Assembly (NCBI GenBank): GCA_030637945.1
Contig: DAOWFN010000161.1
Span: forward strand, 1-21,032
Direction of reading: 5' to 3'
Source of the DNA: Gammaproteobacteria bacterium
GTDB taxonomy: Bacteria; Pseudomonadota; Gammaproteobacteria; SZUA-229
Length of the DNA stretch: 21,032 bases
A program made the translations under genes and the position numbers. Below, in pieces: positions 1 through 7,573 of the stretch. Positions within the stretch are counted from its first letter, which is position 1; every line of letters starts with the position of its first letter. Under the pieces are notes generated by a model that did not search any database, had not been told where the DNA came from, and saw only the letters and a program-made list of their open reading frames with translations.

Positions 1-2211
1 GGCAACATCTGTACCGGTGCCCATGGCGATACCGACATGTGCCTGTGCCAGTGCCGGTGCATCGTTGATGCCATCACCCGCCATCGCCACGGTTTTACCT
101 TCTGACTGTAATTGTTTAACAATACTGGCTTTTTGATCAGGCAATACTTCAGCCTCAACCCGGTCGATATTCAATTTACTGGCAACGGCGTGGGCGGTTG
201 TTTTACTGTCACCGGTCAGCATAACAACGTCTACGCCTGCTTTGTGCAGATCGTTAATAGCTTCAGCTGTTGATTCTTTTATCGGGTCGGCAACACCGAT
301 AAGGCCAGCGGCTTTACCATCGATTGCGAGAAGCATGACGGTTTGGCCACCAGCTCGTCTCAGATCGGCCTGTTCGGGTAAATCGCCAACATCAATCGAT
401 AAACTCTGTAACAGTTTTATATTTCCCAGTGCTACTCGGTAGCCATCAACAAAACCGGTTACTCCTTTACCGGTTACCGATTCAAAGTCCAGTGTTGTTG
501 CCAGTGTGATATTTCTTGCTTCTGCTCCCTGAACGATAGCTTCAGCCAGCGGATGTTCACTGGCACGCTCAAGACTGGCTGCCAGGCGCAATATTTCATC
601 ATCGTCGAAACCGGATGTAGCCAGCACAGTTTCCAGTTTTGGTTTACCTTCAGTCAATGTACCGGTTTTATCAACAACCAGCACATCAACTTTTTCCAGT
701 GTTTCCAGTGCTTCTGCATTTTTGATCAGCACACCCATGGTGGCGCCTTTACCAGTCCCCACCATAATCGACATCGGCGTTGCCAAACCAAGCGCACAAG
801 GACAGGCAATAATTAATACCGCCACGGCATTAACGATAGCGTGCGCAAGACGAGGTTCTGGGCCCCATAGCCCCCAAACAAACATTGTAGTAATAGCAAC
901 AAGCACCACTGCAGGCACAAAATAACCTGCAACAATATCTGCCAATTTCTGTATAGGCGCACGTGAACGTTGTGCTTCACTAACCATATGCACGATCTGG
1001 GAGAGCAGAGTATCTGCCCCTACTTTTTCAGCGCGTATTAACAGACTGCCGGTGCCATTAACGGTTGCACCGATAACTCTCGCATCTAACTCTTTTTCCA
1101 CTGGAATGGACTCACCGGTTACCATCGATTCGTCAACCGAACTGCGTCCGTCGGTCACTATGCCATCAACTGGAATTTTTTCGCCGGGTCTGACACGCAA
1201 TACATCCCCCACCATCACCTGTTCTAATGGAATATCTTCTTCACTGCCATCTTCACGGATAATTCGTGCGGTATTCGGCGCCAGGCCAAGTAACATTTTT
1301 ATTGCCGCATTGGTCTGACTTCGCGCACGTAGCTCCAGTACCTGCCCTAATAAAACCAGCGCAACAATCACTGCGGACGCTTCAAAATAAACACCGACCA
1401 GTCCATCGTCCATCTGCATTACCGGCGGAAATATTCCCGGCACCAGCAAAGCCACCGTGCTATAGATCCAGGCAACCGAGACACCGAGACCGATCAGGGT
1501 AAACATATTCAAATTCCAGGTAACAACAGACTGTACCGCACGGACATAAAATGGCCAGCCGCCCCAGAGTACAACCGGTGTTGCAAAAACAAATTCGATC
1601 CATTGTATGGCTTGCATAGACAACCCTTGAGGCAACAGATCAGGCATAAGGTCTGCCGTCATAGCAAGAATAAAAACCGGTAATGCAAGCACCGTACTGA
1701 TCCAGAAGCGTCGCGACATATCGATCAACTCTTCATTTTTTTCTTCCGGAGCCACCGTTTTGGCTTCCAGTGCCATGCCGCATTTAGGACAGCTTCCCGG
1801 ATGATCCTGTACGATTTCCGGGTGCATCGGGCAGATATATTCAACTTTAGTTTCTACTACCGGTAAGCCTTCGGGCTCCAGTGCCATACCACACTTTGGA
1901 CAGGAACCAGGTCCCTGCTGCTCTACTTCAGGATGCATCGGGCAGGTATAGCTGGTTGATACCAGGCTGCAACTATCATCAGGGCATACATTATCGCCTG
2001 GTGACTCAGCGTCTGGTGGCTTAGAGTCTGGTGAAGCAGGGTTCAGGTATTGATCAGGCGAGGCTTCAAATTTATCTTTGCAATGCTGACTGCAAAAATA
2101 ATAATTACGATCATTGTAGTAAGCATGGAACTCATTTTTTTCAGTAACACTCATGCCACAGACAGGATCATTCATGTCCGATGTACCCATGTGGTTATAC
2201 TCTTTGCTCAT
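1..2211 (-). CDS. copA: Copper-translocating P1B-type ATPase, 3' end cut by window edge
   Basis: Heavy-metal pump that uses ATP to export Cu(I), or possibly Ag(I), across the inner membrane. 737 codons are visible without a stop. The frame begins MSKEYNHMGTSDMNDPVCGM. In order I see a YHS domain (about residues 13-57, DPVCGM), two heavy-metal-binding modules (88-112 and 125-149, each CPMHPE followed by CPKCGMAL), membrane segments from about 168, the intramembrane CPC (470-472), the phosphorylation motif DKTGT (514-518), an SEHP motif and the hinge GDGINDAPA. The visible frame ends at GTGTDVA, so roughly the last 90 residues, including the final two helices, are missing. There is no classical CXXC-type HMA domain. 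The start has only a weak AGG about 11 nt upstream, and ATG at residue 8 is an alternative. It lies 52 nt after the regulator gene on the same strand. Copper is inferred from CPC plus the overall family; silver is possible. Confidence 0.93.
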   Translation of the reverse strand, partial: MSKEYNHMGTSDMNDPVCGMSVTEKNEFHAYYNDRNYYFCSQHCKDKFEASPDQYLNPASPDSKPPDAESPGDNVCPDDSCSLVSTSYTCPMHPEVEQQGPGSCPKCGMALEPEGLPVVETKVEYICPMHPEIVQDHPGSCPKCGMALEAKTVAPEEKNEELIDMSRRFWISTVLALPVFILAMTADLMPDLLPQGLSMQAIQWIEFVFATPVVLWGGWPFYVRAVQSVVTWNLNMFTLIGLGVSVAWIYSTVALLVPGIFPPVMQMDDGLVGVYFEASAVIVALVLLGQVLELRARSQTNAAIKMLLGLAPNTARIIREDGSEEDIPLEQVMVGDVLRVRPGEKIPVDGIVTDGRSSVDESMVTGESIPVEKELDARVIGATVNGTGSLLIRAEKVGADTLLSQIVHMVSEAQRSRAPIQKLADIVAGYFVPAVVLVAITTMFVWGLWGPEPRLAHAIVNAVAVLIIACPCALGLATPMSIMVGTGKGATMGVLIKNAEALETLEKVDVLVVDKTGTLTEGKPKLETVLATSGFDDDEILRLAASLERASEHPLAEAIVQGAEARNITLATTLDFESVTGKGVTGFVDGYRVALGNIKLLQSLSIDVGDLPEQADLRRAGGQTVMLLAIDGKAAGLIGVADPIKESTAEAINDLHKAGVDVVMLTGDSKTTAHAVASKLNIDRVEAEVLPDQKASIVKQLQSEGKTVAMAGDGINDAPALAQAHVGIAMGTGTDVA
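1998..2042 (-). repeat. Three 15-bp tandem repeats inside the ATPase N-terminal linker
   Basis: Three in-frame 15-bp units start at 1998, 2013 and 2028, each beginning CTGGTG on the plus strand and sharing most other positions. They encode a Pro/Asp/Ser-rich linker between the YHS domain and the first CPMHPE module. The length divisible by three means copy-number change would alter linker length without a frameshift. Confidence 0.7.
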
Positions 2212-2263
2212 CAGTTATCAACCTATGTATACTGAAATAACATCTACATTCTTAACGCCTTTA

Positions 2264-3988
2264 TCAATTTTCTATACCAGCTTTATAAAGCCCATCAATA
2301 AACGCTTTTCTTTGCTCAGGGTCTTTAAACGGTATCACTTTTTCCAAACGTTTTAGTGATAACTCTCTACCACTAACTTTCACTTGTTCAAGTTGCCAGC
2401 TTGCTTCCTCTGTATCGCCGATATTGGCATAAGCTGCGGCAAGCCAGATCCTGGATTCTTCTATGTCCGGGTTCATGTTCAATGCTTCGGTGAAATTTTC
2501 AATTGCACCTGTGTAATCACCCTTGTTAAATAAAATTTCACCATAGATAACTTTGTATATCGCCGGATGCCTGGGGTTAAGCTGCATGGCTTTACGCATG
2601 ACATCATCGGCTTGTTTGGGATTGCCAGCGTAATTTAATGTAGTTGCCAGCAATCCGTAACCATCAGCAAAATTAGGACTGAGGTCTATCGACATCTGTG
2701 CATATTTTAATGATTGCTGATAATCACGCTCAAAAATGTCAGCAAAACCTTTTACCCAGTAAACCTGCGGTAGATTGGGATCAATCGCGATCGCCTTATC
2801 GGCATATTCATGTGCTTTCTGTAGTGCAAGTTCATCGTTATTCGACCAGCCGTGCAGATGATCGTATACATAGGTGAGTGCGAGGTTAGCGTAAGCGCGG
2901 GCGAACTGATCATCCAACTTTATCGCATTGTTAAAATTTTCTCTCGCATTAACCATGCCTTCACGTGTTGATAGCCACATCTTTTGCCAGCCGTGCAGGA
3001 ACTGGTCGTAGGCTTCGATGCTGTCACTGTATTTGCCAGCCAACCGGCTCTTGTCCTGCTCGGTCAAGCTGATCGACAATGCATTGATGATCTTTGAGGT
3101 AACCGCATCCTGAAAAGTGAAGATGTTATCCAGTGTACCATCGAAACGTTCTGCCCAGATATTAATACTGGTACGGGCGTCGATAAGACGTGCTGATATT
3201 CTCACCTGGTTTTCGATCTTACGGATACTTCCTTCTACTACGTAATCAACACCCAGTTCTCGCTGCACCGTGCGGATGTCGATATCCGTATTTTTAAATA
3301 TAAAAACAGAGTTTCTTGCGATGACAGACAGACCAGAGACTTTTGACAGATCGGTAATGAGATCGACGGTGATACCGTCACTAAAATAATCCTGCTGCTT
3401 ATCATCACTGAGATTTTTAAACGGAAGAACAGCAATGACCAATCGGCCAGCAGGGATTAAATTTTTATTCGGCTCAGCGGTTTCTGAAGTGAATTGAACA
3501 TACAGAGGAAAAAGAGCCGCAATGGCAAACACAGTGGCAATGATAATAACAAATGCTTTACTCATATTTGAAGCAGCAGGAATTGAATGTGAATCACTGC
3601 GCCCTGTTGTGCTATGACTGTTTTCATCACCAGGTGATTGTGACGCTGCCGTGGTACTGACCGGACAGATCAGGCGGTAACCTTTTTTAGGCACCGTTTC
3701 GATAACCTCTGGATTTTTGGCGTTATCGCCAAATGCTTTTCGCAATTTGATAATGGCACTAGCGAGTGAGTCGTAACCCACGACCATATCTGGCCAGGCT
3801 TTTTCTTCCAGTAATTCACGTGAGATCACATGACCCTGTTTCTGCGCCAGACAGACCAGCACGGTCATCGCCTTTGGTTCTATCTTATGTTGCTGACCAT
3901 CTTTAGTTATCCGGCATGTCGTAGGATCAACGTACCAGTCGGCCACGTAAAACGGGGTTTCAGTATCAATATTGCTTTGTTCAGACAT
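2264..3988 (-). CDS. Membrane-anchored CadC-like transcriptional regulator with FlgO/TolB-like and TPR domains
   Basis: One-component regulator of the ToxR/CadC architecture: a cytoplasmic DNA-binding head, one membrane helix and an exported sensor region. Counting from MSEQSN (574 aa), there is an OmpR/PhoB-type winged helix at about 12-108 (ending KKGYRL), a low-complexity Ser/Thr linker at 110-142, a membrane helix at about 144-166, a FlgO/TolB-N-like domain at 182-300 (VIAVLPFKNLS, YFSDGITVDLITDLS), and TPR repeats at about 325-545. An in-frame TTG at 4009 would add seven residues; I prefer the ATG at 3988 because no better ribosome site precedes the TTG. The gene is divergent from the methyltransferase pair and lies upstream of the copper ATPase on the same strand, so either could be its target. 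The signal it senses is unknown. Confidence 0.9.
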   Translation of the reverse strand: MSEQSNIDTETPFYVADWYVDPTTCRITKDGQQHKIEPKAMTVLVCLAQKQGHVISRELLEEKAWPDMVVGYDSLASAIIKLRKAFGDNAKNPEVIETVPKKGYRLICPVSTTAASQSPGDENSHSTTGRSDSHSIPAASNMSKAFVIIIATVFAIAALFPLYVQFTSETAEPNKNLIPAGRLVIAVLPFKNLSDDKQQDYFSDGITVDLITDLSKVSGLSVIARNSVFIFKNTDIDIRTVQRELGVDYVVEGSIRKIENQVRISARLIDARTSINIWAERFDGTLDNIFTFQDAVTSKIINALSISLTEQDKSRLAGKYSDSIEAYDQFLHGWQKMWLSTREGMVNARENFNNAIKLDDQFARAYANLALTYVYDHLHGWSNNDELALQKAHEYADKAIAIDPNLPQVYWVKGFADIFERDYQQSLKYAQMSIDLSPNFADGYGLLATTLNYAGNPKQADDVMRKAMQLNPRHPAIYKVIYGEILFNKGDYTGAIENFTEALNMNPDIEESRIWLAAAYANIGDTEEASWQLEQVKVSGRELSLKRLEKVIPFKDPEQRKAFIDGLYKAGIEN

Positions 3989-4060
3989 GCCAGATAGGTC
4001 TTTTTGCAAGTTTACTACGATAAAATACTCGTAATTTGTGTGTTAAGCGATACGAACATT

Positions 4061-4076
4061 CAATAATAACTTATTG
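4061..4076. promoter_or_regulatory. 6-bp inverted repeat in the divergent regulatory gap
   Basis: CAATAA and TTATTG face each other across a TAAC spacer between the regulator and the methyltransferase gene. It is AT-rich and could belong to a promoter or operator for the regulator itself, but no clear -35/-10 pair was identified. Confidence 0.3.
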
Positions 4077-4087
4077 ATTTATCTATT

Positions 4088-4136
4088 CATAGTTCAACCA
4101 TCGACAATTCATCGTTAAAACATCGAGTAATCATAA
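4088..4136. promoter_or_regulatory. Array of five CAT-initiated elements at exact 11-bp spacing (candidate operator)
   Basis: CATAG at 4088, CATCG at 4099, 4110 and 4121, and CATAA at 4132 are spaced exactly 11 bp apart, roughly one helical turn. OmpR/PhoB-type winged helices typically bind head-to-tail direct repeats at about this spacing, and the neighbouring regulator has such a domain. The array lies 71 bp before the methyltransferase start at 4207, compatible with activation of that operon. The binding partner is an inference. Confidence 0.5.
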
Positions 4137-4206
4137 GAACTTCGCCGTAAAGAAAGTAACACGATTGCATACCCTGATGTCATCACATTCACAAATGGAG
4201 AGAGAC

Positions 4207-5064
4207 ATGAGCGTAACAGCACAAACAATACAGGCAACAAACAACGAAAACACCCCGGACTTTACTGCTATCAAAAAAAAGATGAAAGCCACATGGGAAG
4301 ACGGTGACTATGTAAGGTTCGCCACCTGTATGCAGCCGGGTGCCATCGAGATTTTAAAAGACTGGCAAATTCCAGCACAGTCTCAGCTACTGGATGTCGG
4401 TTGCGGTTCAGGGCAAACGGCAATACCTGCGGCGTTAGCAGGCATGCAGGTCACCGGTATCGATATCGCCGAAAACTTAATCGACCACGCCAGAGAACTC
4501 GCACTGTTCGATGATATCGATGTATCTTTCGATGTCGGAGATGCGGCCGACCTGCCTTATGACGATGCCCAGTTTGATGTCATCATCAGTCTTATCGGTG
4601 CAATGTTTGCACCACAATACCAGCAGGTCGCCAATGAACTGGCACGCGTATGTAAACCTGACGGTCGCTTACATATGGCGAACTGGACACCTGAAGGTTT
4701 TGCCGGATCCATGTTCAAGTGCGTTGCTAGATATACACCACCATCTGCAGGTGTAGTTTCACCAACACTATGGGGCGTTGAAGAAAAAGTTAACGAGCGA
4801 CTAGGCAACGACTTCACCGACTTCAAACTAGAACGTAAATTTTATCCGTTATGGACTTACCCGTTCGACACCTCAGAACTTGTCGAATATTTCAGACAAT
4901 ATTTTGGCCCCATCAAACGTGCGTTTGATTCTGTTAACACAGCACAACAACGTTCACTTCGCGCCGAGCTGGAAGATATTTATACAGCACACAATATTGC
5001 CACTGACGGTACGACCGAGATCAAGGGTGAATATCTGAATGTTTCGGCACGTCGCAAAAAATGA
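4207..5064 (+). CDS. Class I SAM-dependent methyltransferase
   Basis: Soluble Rossmann-fold methyltransferase of the Methyltransf_11/25 type; substrate not recognisable. The start at 4207 (MSVTAQ, 285 aa) is chosen because GGAGAGA lies a few bases upstream; the frame opens further upstream at a TTG (4165) and an ATG (4177) without such a site. Motif I is LLDVGCGSG (61-69), the ribose-binding acidic residue is in GIDIA (84-88), GDAADLPY lies at 111-118 and motif IV is FDVIISL (123-129). The C-terminal half has no recognised domain. It is first of two plus-strand genes, divergent from the CadC-like regulator, with the 11-bp phased array upstream. Its partner is a membrane methyltransferase, so a shared pathway methylating small thiol or chalcogen compounds is possible but inferred. 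Confidence 0.9.
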   Translation: MSVTAQTIQATNNENTPDFTAIKKKMKATWEDGDYVRFATCMQPGAIEILKDWQIPAQSQLLDVGCGSGQTAIPAALAGMQVTGIDIAENLIDHARELALFDDIDVSFDVGDAADLPYDDAQFDVIISLIGAMFAPQYQQVANELARVCKPDGRLHMANWTPEGFAGSMFKCVARYTPPSAGVVSPTLWGVEEKVNERLGNDFTDFKLERKFYPLWTYPFDTSELVEYFRQYFGPIKRAFDSVNTAQQRSLRAELEDIYTAHNIATDGTTEIKGEYLNVSARRKK

Positions 5065-5086
5065 AATAACAGGTAACGCTACTAAA

Positions 5087-5145
5087 TTATGTGTGTATAT
5101 TAATTAAATCGCCACAAATACAATCACTTAATTAACCACACATAA
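5087..5145. repeat. Hyphenated palindrome between the two methyltransferase genes
   Basis: TTATGTGTG (5087-5095) and CACACATAA (5137-5145) are perfectly complementary, and inside them TTAATTAA occurs at 5100-5107 and 5128-5135. The result is a two-tier inverted repeat centred near 5117. It lacks a GC-rich stem with a U tract, so it is not a typical terminator. It may act as an operator or as an mRNA structure between the genes. Confidence 0.55.
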
Positions 5146-5175
5146 CTATATACGCCGATAAACAGGAGAGAAAAA

Positions 5176-5946
5176 ATGAAACGTCTAACTATCATGCTTT
5201 ACAGCATCATCAACTATACGCTCGGTGTCGCCGCACTGGTTTACCTGATCGCATTCTTGTTCAATCTATTTGTCCCGAGTTCCATCGACATCGGATTAGA
5301 AATCGTAACAGCAGACAATGCGGTACTCGCAGTAATAATTAACATGGTGTTAATAACATTGTTTGGACTACAACACAGCGTCATGGCGCGCCCTAAATTC
5401 AAATCCTGGTTAACACGATTTATACCAGAAGCAGCTGAACGCAGTACTTTTATGATTGCAACAGCATTGGTCGTGTTCACACTATGTTTTTTATGGCAGC
5501 CTTTACCAACTGTGTTATGGCAGGCTGATAATGAAATGACACATTACACCCTGTTAGTTATCGGTCTATCTGGCTGGGGTCTGGTGCTATTCTCGACTTT
5601 CCTGATCAACCATTTTGATTTATTTGGCCTGCGACAAGCCTGGTTGAACCTGATCGGTAAAAAATATACACACCTGCCTTTCAAAACCATCTCACTCTAC
5701 AAATATGTGCGCCACCCTATCATGACAGGTGTATTTATCGGCATCTGGTTCACCCCGGTAATGACCATCGGACATCTACTGTTCGCAACCGGGATGTCTA
5801 TCTACATATTGATCGGTGTCTACCATGAAGAAAAAGATCTGATCAGCGCATTTGGCAGCCGTTACCAACATTACATCGGATCGACAGAAAAATTCTTTCC
5901 ATCATTCAAGATTGGCACCAGCAAAGGTCAACGGACTATCGACTGA
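5176..5946 (+). CDS. mddA: NnrU/ICMT-superfamily membrane methyltransferase, MddA-like (methanethiol S-methyltransferase)
   Basis: Integral membrane protein of 256 aa. MddA makes dimethyl sulfide from methanethiol using SAM. Visible features are several hydrophobic helices, GLQHSVMARP (64-73), PEAAERSTF (84-92), NHFDLFGLRQ (145-154), and the C-terminal superfamily signature YVRHP (177-181) with HEEKDL (217-222) and FGSRYQHY. These match the NnrU/isoprenylcysteine-methyltransferase superfamily, and the QHS, ERST and FDLFGLRQ blocks resemble MddA in particular. The start has a strong AGGAGAG site. It follows the soluble methyltransferase by 111 bp, a gap containing a palindrome. NnrU proper, or a methyltransferase acting on another thiol or selenol, remains an alternative. 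Superfamily placement is firm; the MddA assignment is moderate. Confidence 0.65.
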   Translation: MKRLTIMLYSIINYTLGVAALVYLIAFLFNLFVPSSIDIGLEIVTADNAVLAVIINMVLITLFGLQHSVMARPKFKSWLTRFIPEAAERSTFMIATALVVFTLCFLWQPLPTVLWQADNEMTHYTLLVIGLSGWGLVLFSTFLINHFDLFGLRQAWLNLIGKKYTHLPFKTISLYKYVRHPIMTGVFIGIWFTPVMTIGHLLFATGMSIYILIGVYHEEKDLISAFGSRYQHYIGSTEKFFPSFKIGTSKGQRTID

Positions 5947-5968
5947 AACAGATCGAACGGAGAGAAAA

Positions 5969-6007
5969 ATGAAAACCGACACTCAACATGAGAAGCACAT
6001 TTACTAA
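5969..6007 (+). CDS. 12-codon mini-ORF behind the mddA-like gene
   Basis: ATG at 5969 is preceded by CGGAGAGAAAA, a ribosome site like those of the two upstream genes, but the frame stops after MKTDTQHEKHIY. It may be the 5' remnant of a third operon gene whose body was lost, or a genuine short peptide. I recognise no homologue. It ends 27 bp before the stop of the convergent CPXCG gene. Confidence 0.3.
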   Translation: MKTDTQHEKHIY

Positions 6008-6015
6008 CTATTTTG

Positions 6016-6034
6016 AGGCCATGGAATCAGGCCT
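6016..6034. terminator. Weak hairpin between convergent genes
   Basis: AGGCC (6016-6020) and GGCCT (6030-6034) form a 5-bp stem around a 9-nt loop in the gap between the convergent plus-strand operon and the CPXCG gene. There is no strong U tract on either side, so terminator function is uncertain. Confidence 0.3.
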
Positions 6035-6271
6035 TTACTCATCGTCCCGTAAGACAAGCACTGAACACTCTCCTTCTACATCAACGCTCACCTGAATACG
6101 AATCGGCCGGCAACAGACCGAACAGTCTTCATAATAATCCTCGACAAATGCTCCCGCATTGTTCTGGCACCGCCCATCCATGGACATATGACCACTAGCA
6201 GAATCATCGATCAACAGTTCGATGCCCTCACCACAATAAGGACAGGTAACTTTACGATTTAATAATTCCAT
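6035..6271 (-). CDS. CPXCG-motif cysteine-rich zinc-ribbon protein with an internal insertion
   Basis: Small protein of the Cys-rich CPXCG family (function unknown; probable zinc ribbon). From MELLNRKVTC (78 aa) the paired motifs are CPYCGE at 10-15 and EDCSVCCRPI at 48-57, and the tail ends RDDE, as is common in the family. Typical members are about 60-65 aa with a short loop between the two knuckles; here about 17-19 extra residues (roughly 25-43, with an additional Cys at 35) separate them. The ATG at 6271 is 10 nt past the dctM stop and suits translational coupling; an in-frame TTG at 6304 overlaps dctM and is less likely. It is last in the TRAP operon. The role is unknown. Confidence 0.85.
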   Translation of the reverse strand: MELLNRKVTCPYCGEGIELLIDDSASGHMSMDGRCQNNAGAFVEDYYEDCSVCCRPIRIQVSVDVEGECSVLVLRDDE

Positions 6272-6281
6272 TATGAAAAAA

Positions 6282-7571
6282 TTATGGCCCAGCTCTAAGA
6301 TCAAGCAGCGACATGGTTAACGCTGGCCAGTACGTGATAATCAATACTGCAACAAATAGAATCAACATGAACGGAATAGTCGCATAGTACAATTCTGTAA
6401 TCGGTTTATTAAAACGATAACTGGCGATAAAAAGATTCATGCCAACCGGTGGTGTGAAGTAACCTATCTGCATATTCGCCAGGAATATAATACCAAAATG
6501 TATCGGATGAATACCGTAACCTACAGCAATCGGTAAAGTTAGCGGCACGATAATCACCAGTGCTGAAAACACATCAAGCATCATGCCAAGAACCAGTAAA
6601 AATATATTCAGCAGCATTAAAAATGTTAACTTGCTATCGATATGTTCACGGATAAATTCAAATAATCGGGTAGGAACTTCAGTATCAATCAGGTAATTAG
6701 TCGATGCTAACGAAACACCCAATATGATTAAAACACCGCCGACGAGCACCATAGAATCACGCATGATGGCAGGCAACTGCTTAAGTTTTACTTCACGCAA
6801 TATCAGTACATCGACAATCAGAACATACATCACAGCAACCGCCGCGGCTTCTGATACGGCAAAGTAACCGCTATATATACCACCGATTAAAACAATAGGT
6901 AGTGGTATCTCCCATATCGACTCACGTAGCGCACTGATTAATTCCTTCGAATCAAATGTTGTCGTCGGTATCTTTTCGCCCACACTCTTATACATGCTCC
7001 ATGCGATCAGCAGTACGAGCATAAGGAAGCCTGGTAATAAACCAGCAATAAACAGATCATCGATCGCCACTGGCTGATCGAGATCCATTTGCTGCGCGAT
7101 GACGCCGTATAAAATCAAGGCGATAGACGGCGGGAATAACAGCCCTAAACTGCCTGATGATGTGATCAGACCGAGATTAAAACGTTCAGGGTATCCCGCC
7201 TGCTTCATCGCAGGATATAAGATGGCACCGAGTGCAATAATTGTCGCACCGGACGCACCGGTAAGCGCTGTAAAAAATGCGCAGGCAAATAATGATACGA
7301 TCGCAAGGCCACCCGGCATCCAGCCAAGCAACGCGTTTGTCATACGCACCAGTCGCTGCGATGAGTTACTTTCGCCTAATACATAACCTGCAAAAGTAAA
7401 TAATGGAATTGCCAGCAGAACGGGAGTATCGGCAATACGGTATATCTCTATCGCAATTACGGATAAATCGATGTCTTCGCTATGAAAACCAATTAAAGCA
7501 CTGGTCGCTATGATAGCAAATAATGGTGTGCCGAGAATGACCAACAGGATGAGTGCTAAAACGCCAGCCAT
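6282..7571 (-). CDS. dctM: TRAP transporter large permease subunit, DctM family
   Basis: The 12-helix transport subunit of a tripartite ATP-independent periplasmic transporter, which moves the solute by coupling to a sodium or proton gradient. At 429 aa it is the usual DctM length. It is strongly hydrophobic throughout, with family blocks IPLFTFAGYVLG, the Gly/Ala/Ser-rich TGASGATIIALGAILYP, SGSLGLLFPPSIALILYG and, near the C-terminus, the FTPPVGMNLFIAS block. The start overlaps nothing: only two bases separate it from the dctQ stop, so the two permease parts are translationally coupled. It is followed 10 nt later by the CPXCG gene. The substrate cannot be read from this subunit. Confidence 0.95.
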   Translation of the reverse strand: MAGVLALILLVILGTPLFAIIATSALIGFHSEDIDLSVIAIEIYRIADTPVLLAIPLFTFAGYVLGESNSSQRLVRMTNALLGWMPGGLAIVSLFACAFFTALTGASGATIIALGAILYPAMKQAGYPERFNLGLITSSGSLGLLFPPSIALILYGVIAQQMDLDQPVAIDDLFIAGLLPGFLMLVLLIAWSMYKSVGEKIPTTTFDSKELISALRESIWEIPLPIVLIGGIYSGYFAVSEAAAVAVMYVLIVDVLILREVKLKQLPAIMRDSMVLVGGVLIILGVSLASTNYLIDTEVPTRLFEFIREHIDSKLTFLMLLNIFLLVLGMMLDVFSALVIIVPLTLPIAVGYGIHPIHFGIIFLANMQIGYFTPPVGMNLFIASYRFNKPITELYYATIPFMLILFVAVLIITYWPALTMSLLDLRAGP

Positions 7572-7573
7572 AA

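Noticed and set aside
1..1502. Several plus-strand open frames of 66-88 codons
   Set aside because: They lie antisense to the P-type ATPase, have no ribosome sites and encode no recognisable protein.
2212..2263. Separate promoter for the copper ATPase
   Set aside because: TATACA and TTGATA motifs occur but not at workable spacing, so no promoter is claimed; co-transcription with the regulator remains possible.
6013..6304. Plus-strand open frame over the CPXCG gene and the TTG-extended CPXCG start
   Set aside because: The plus frame is a shadow of the CPXCG gene. The TTG extension overlaps the dctM end and adds residues absent from the family.
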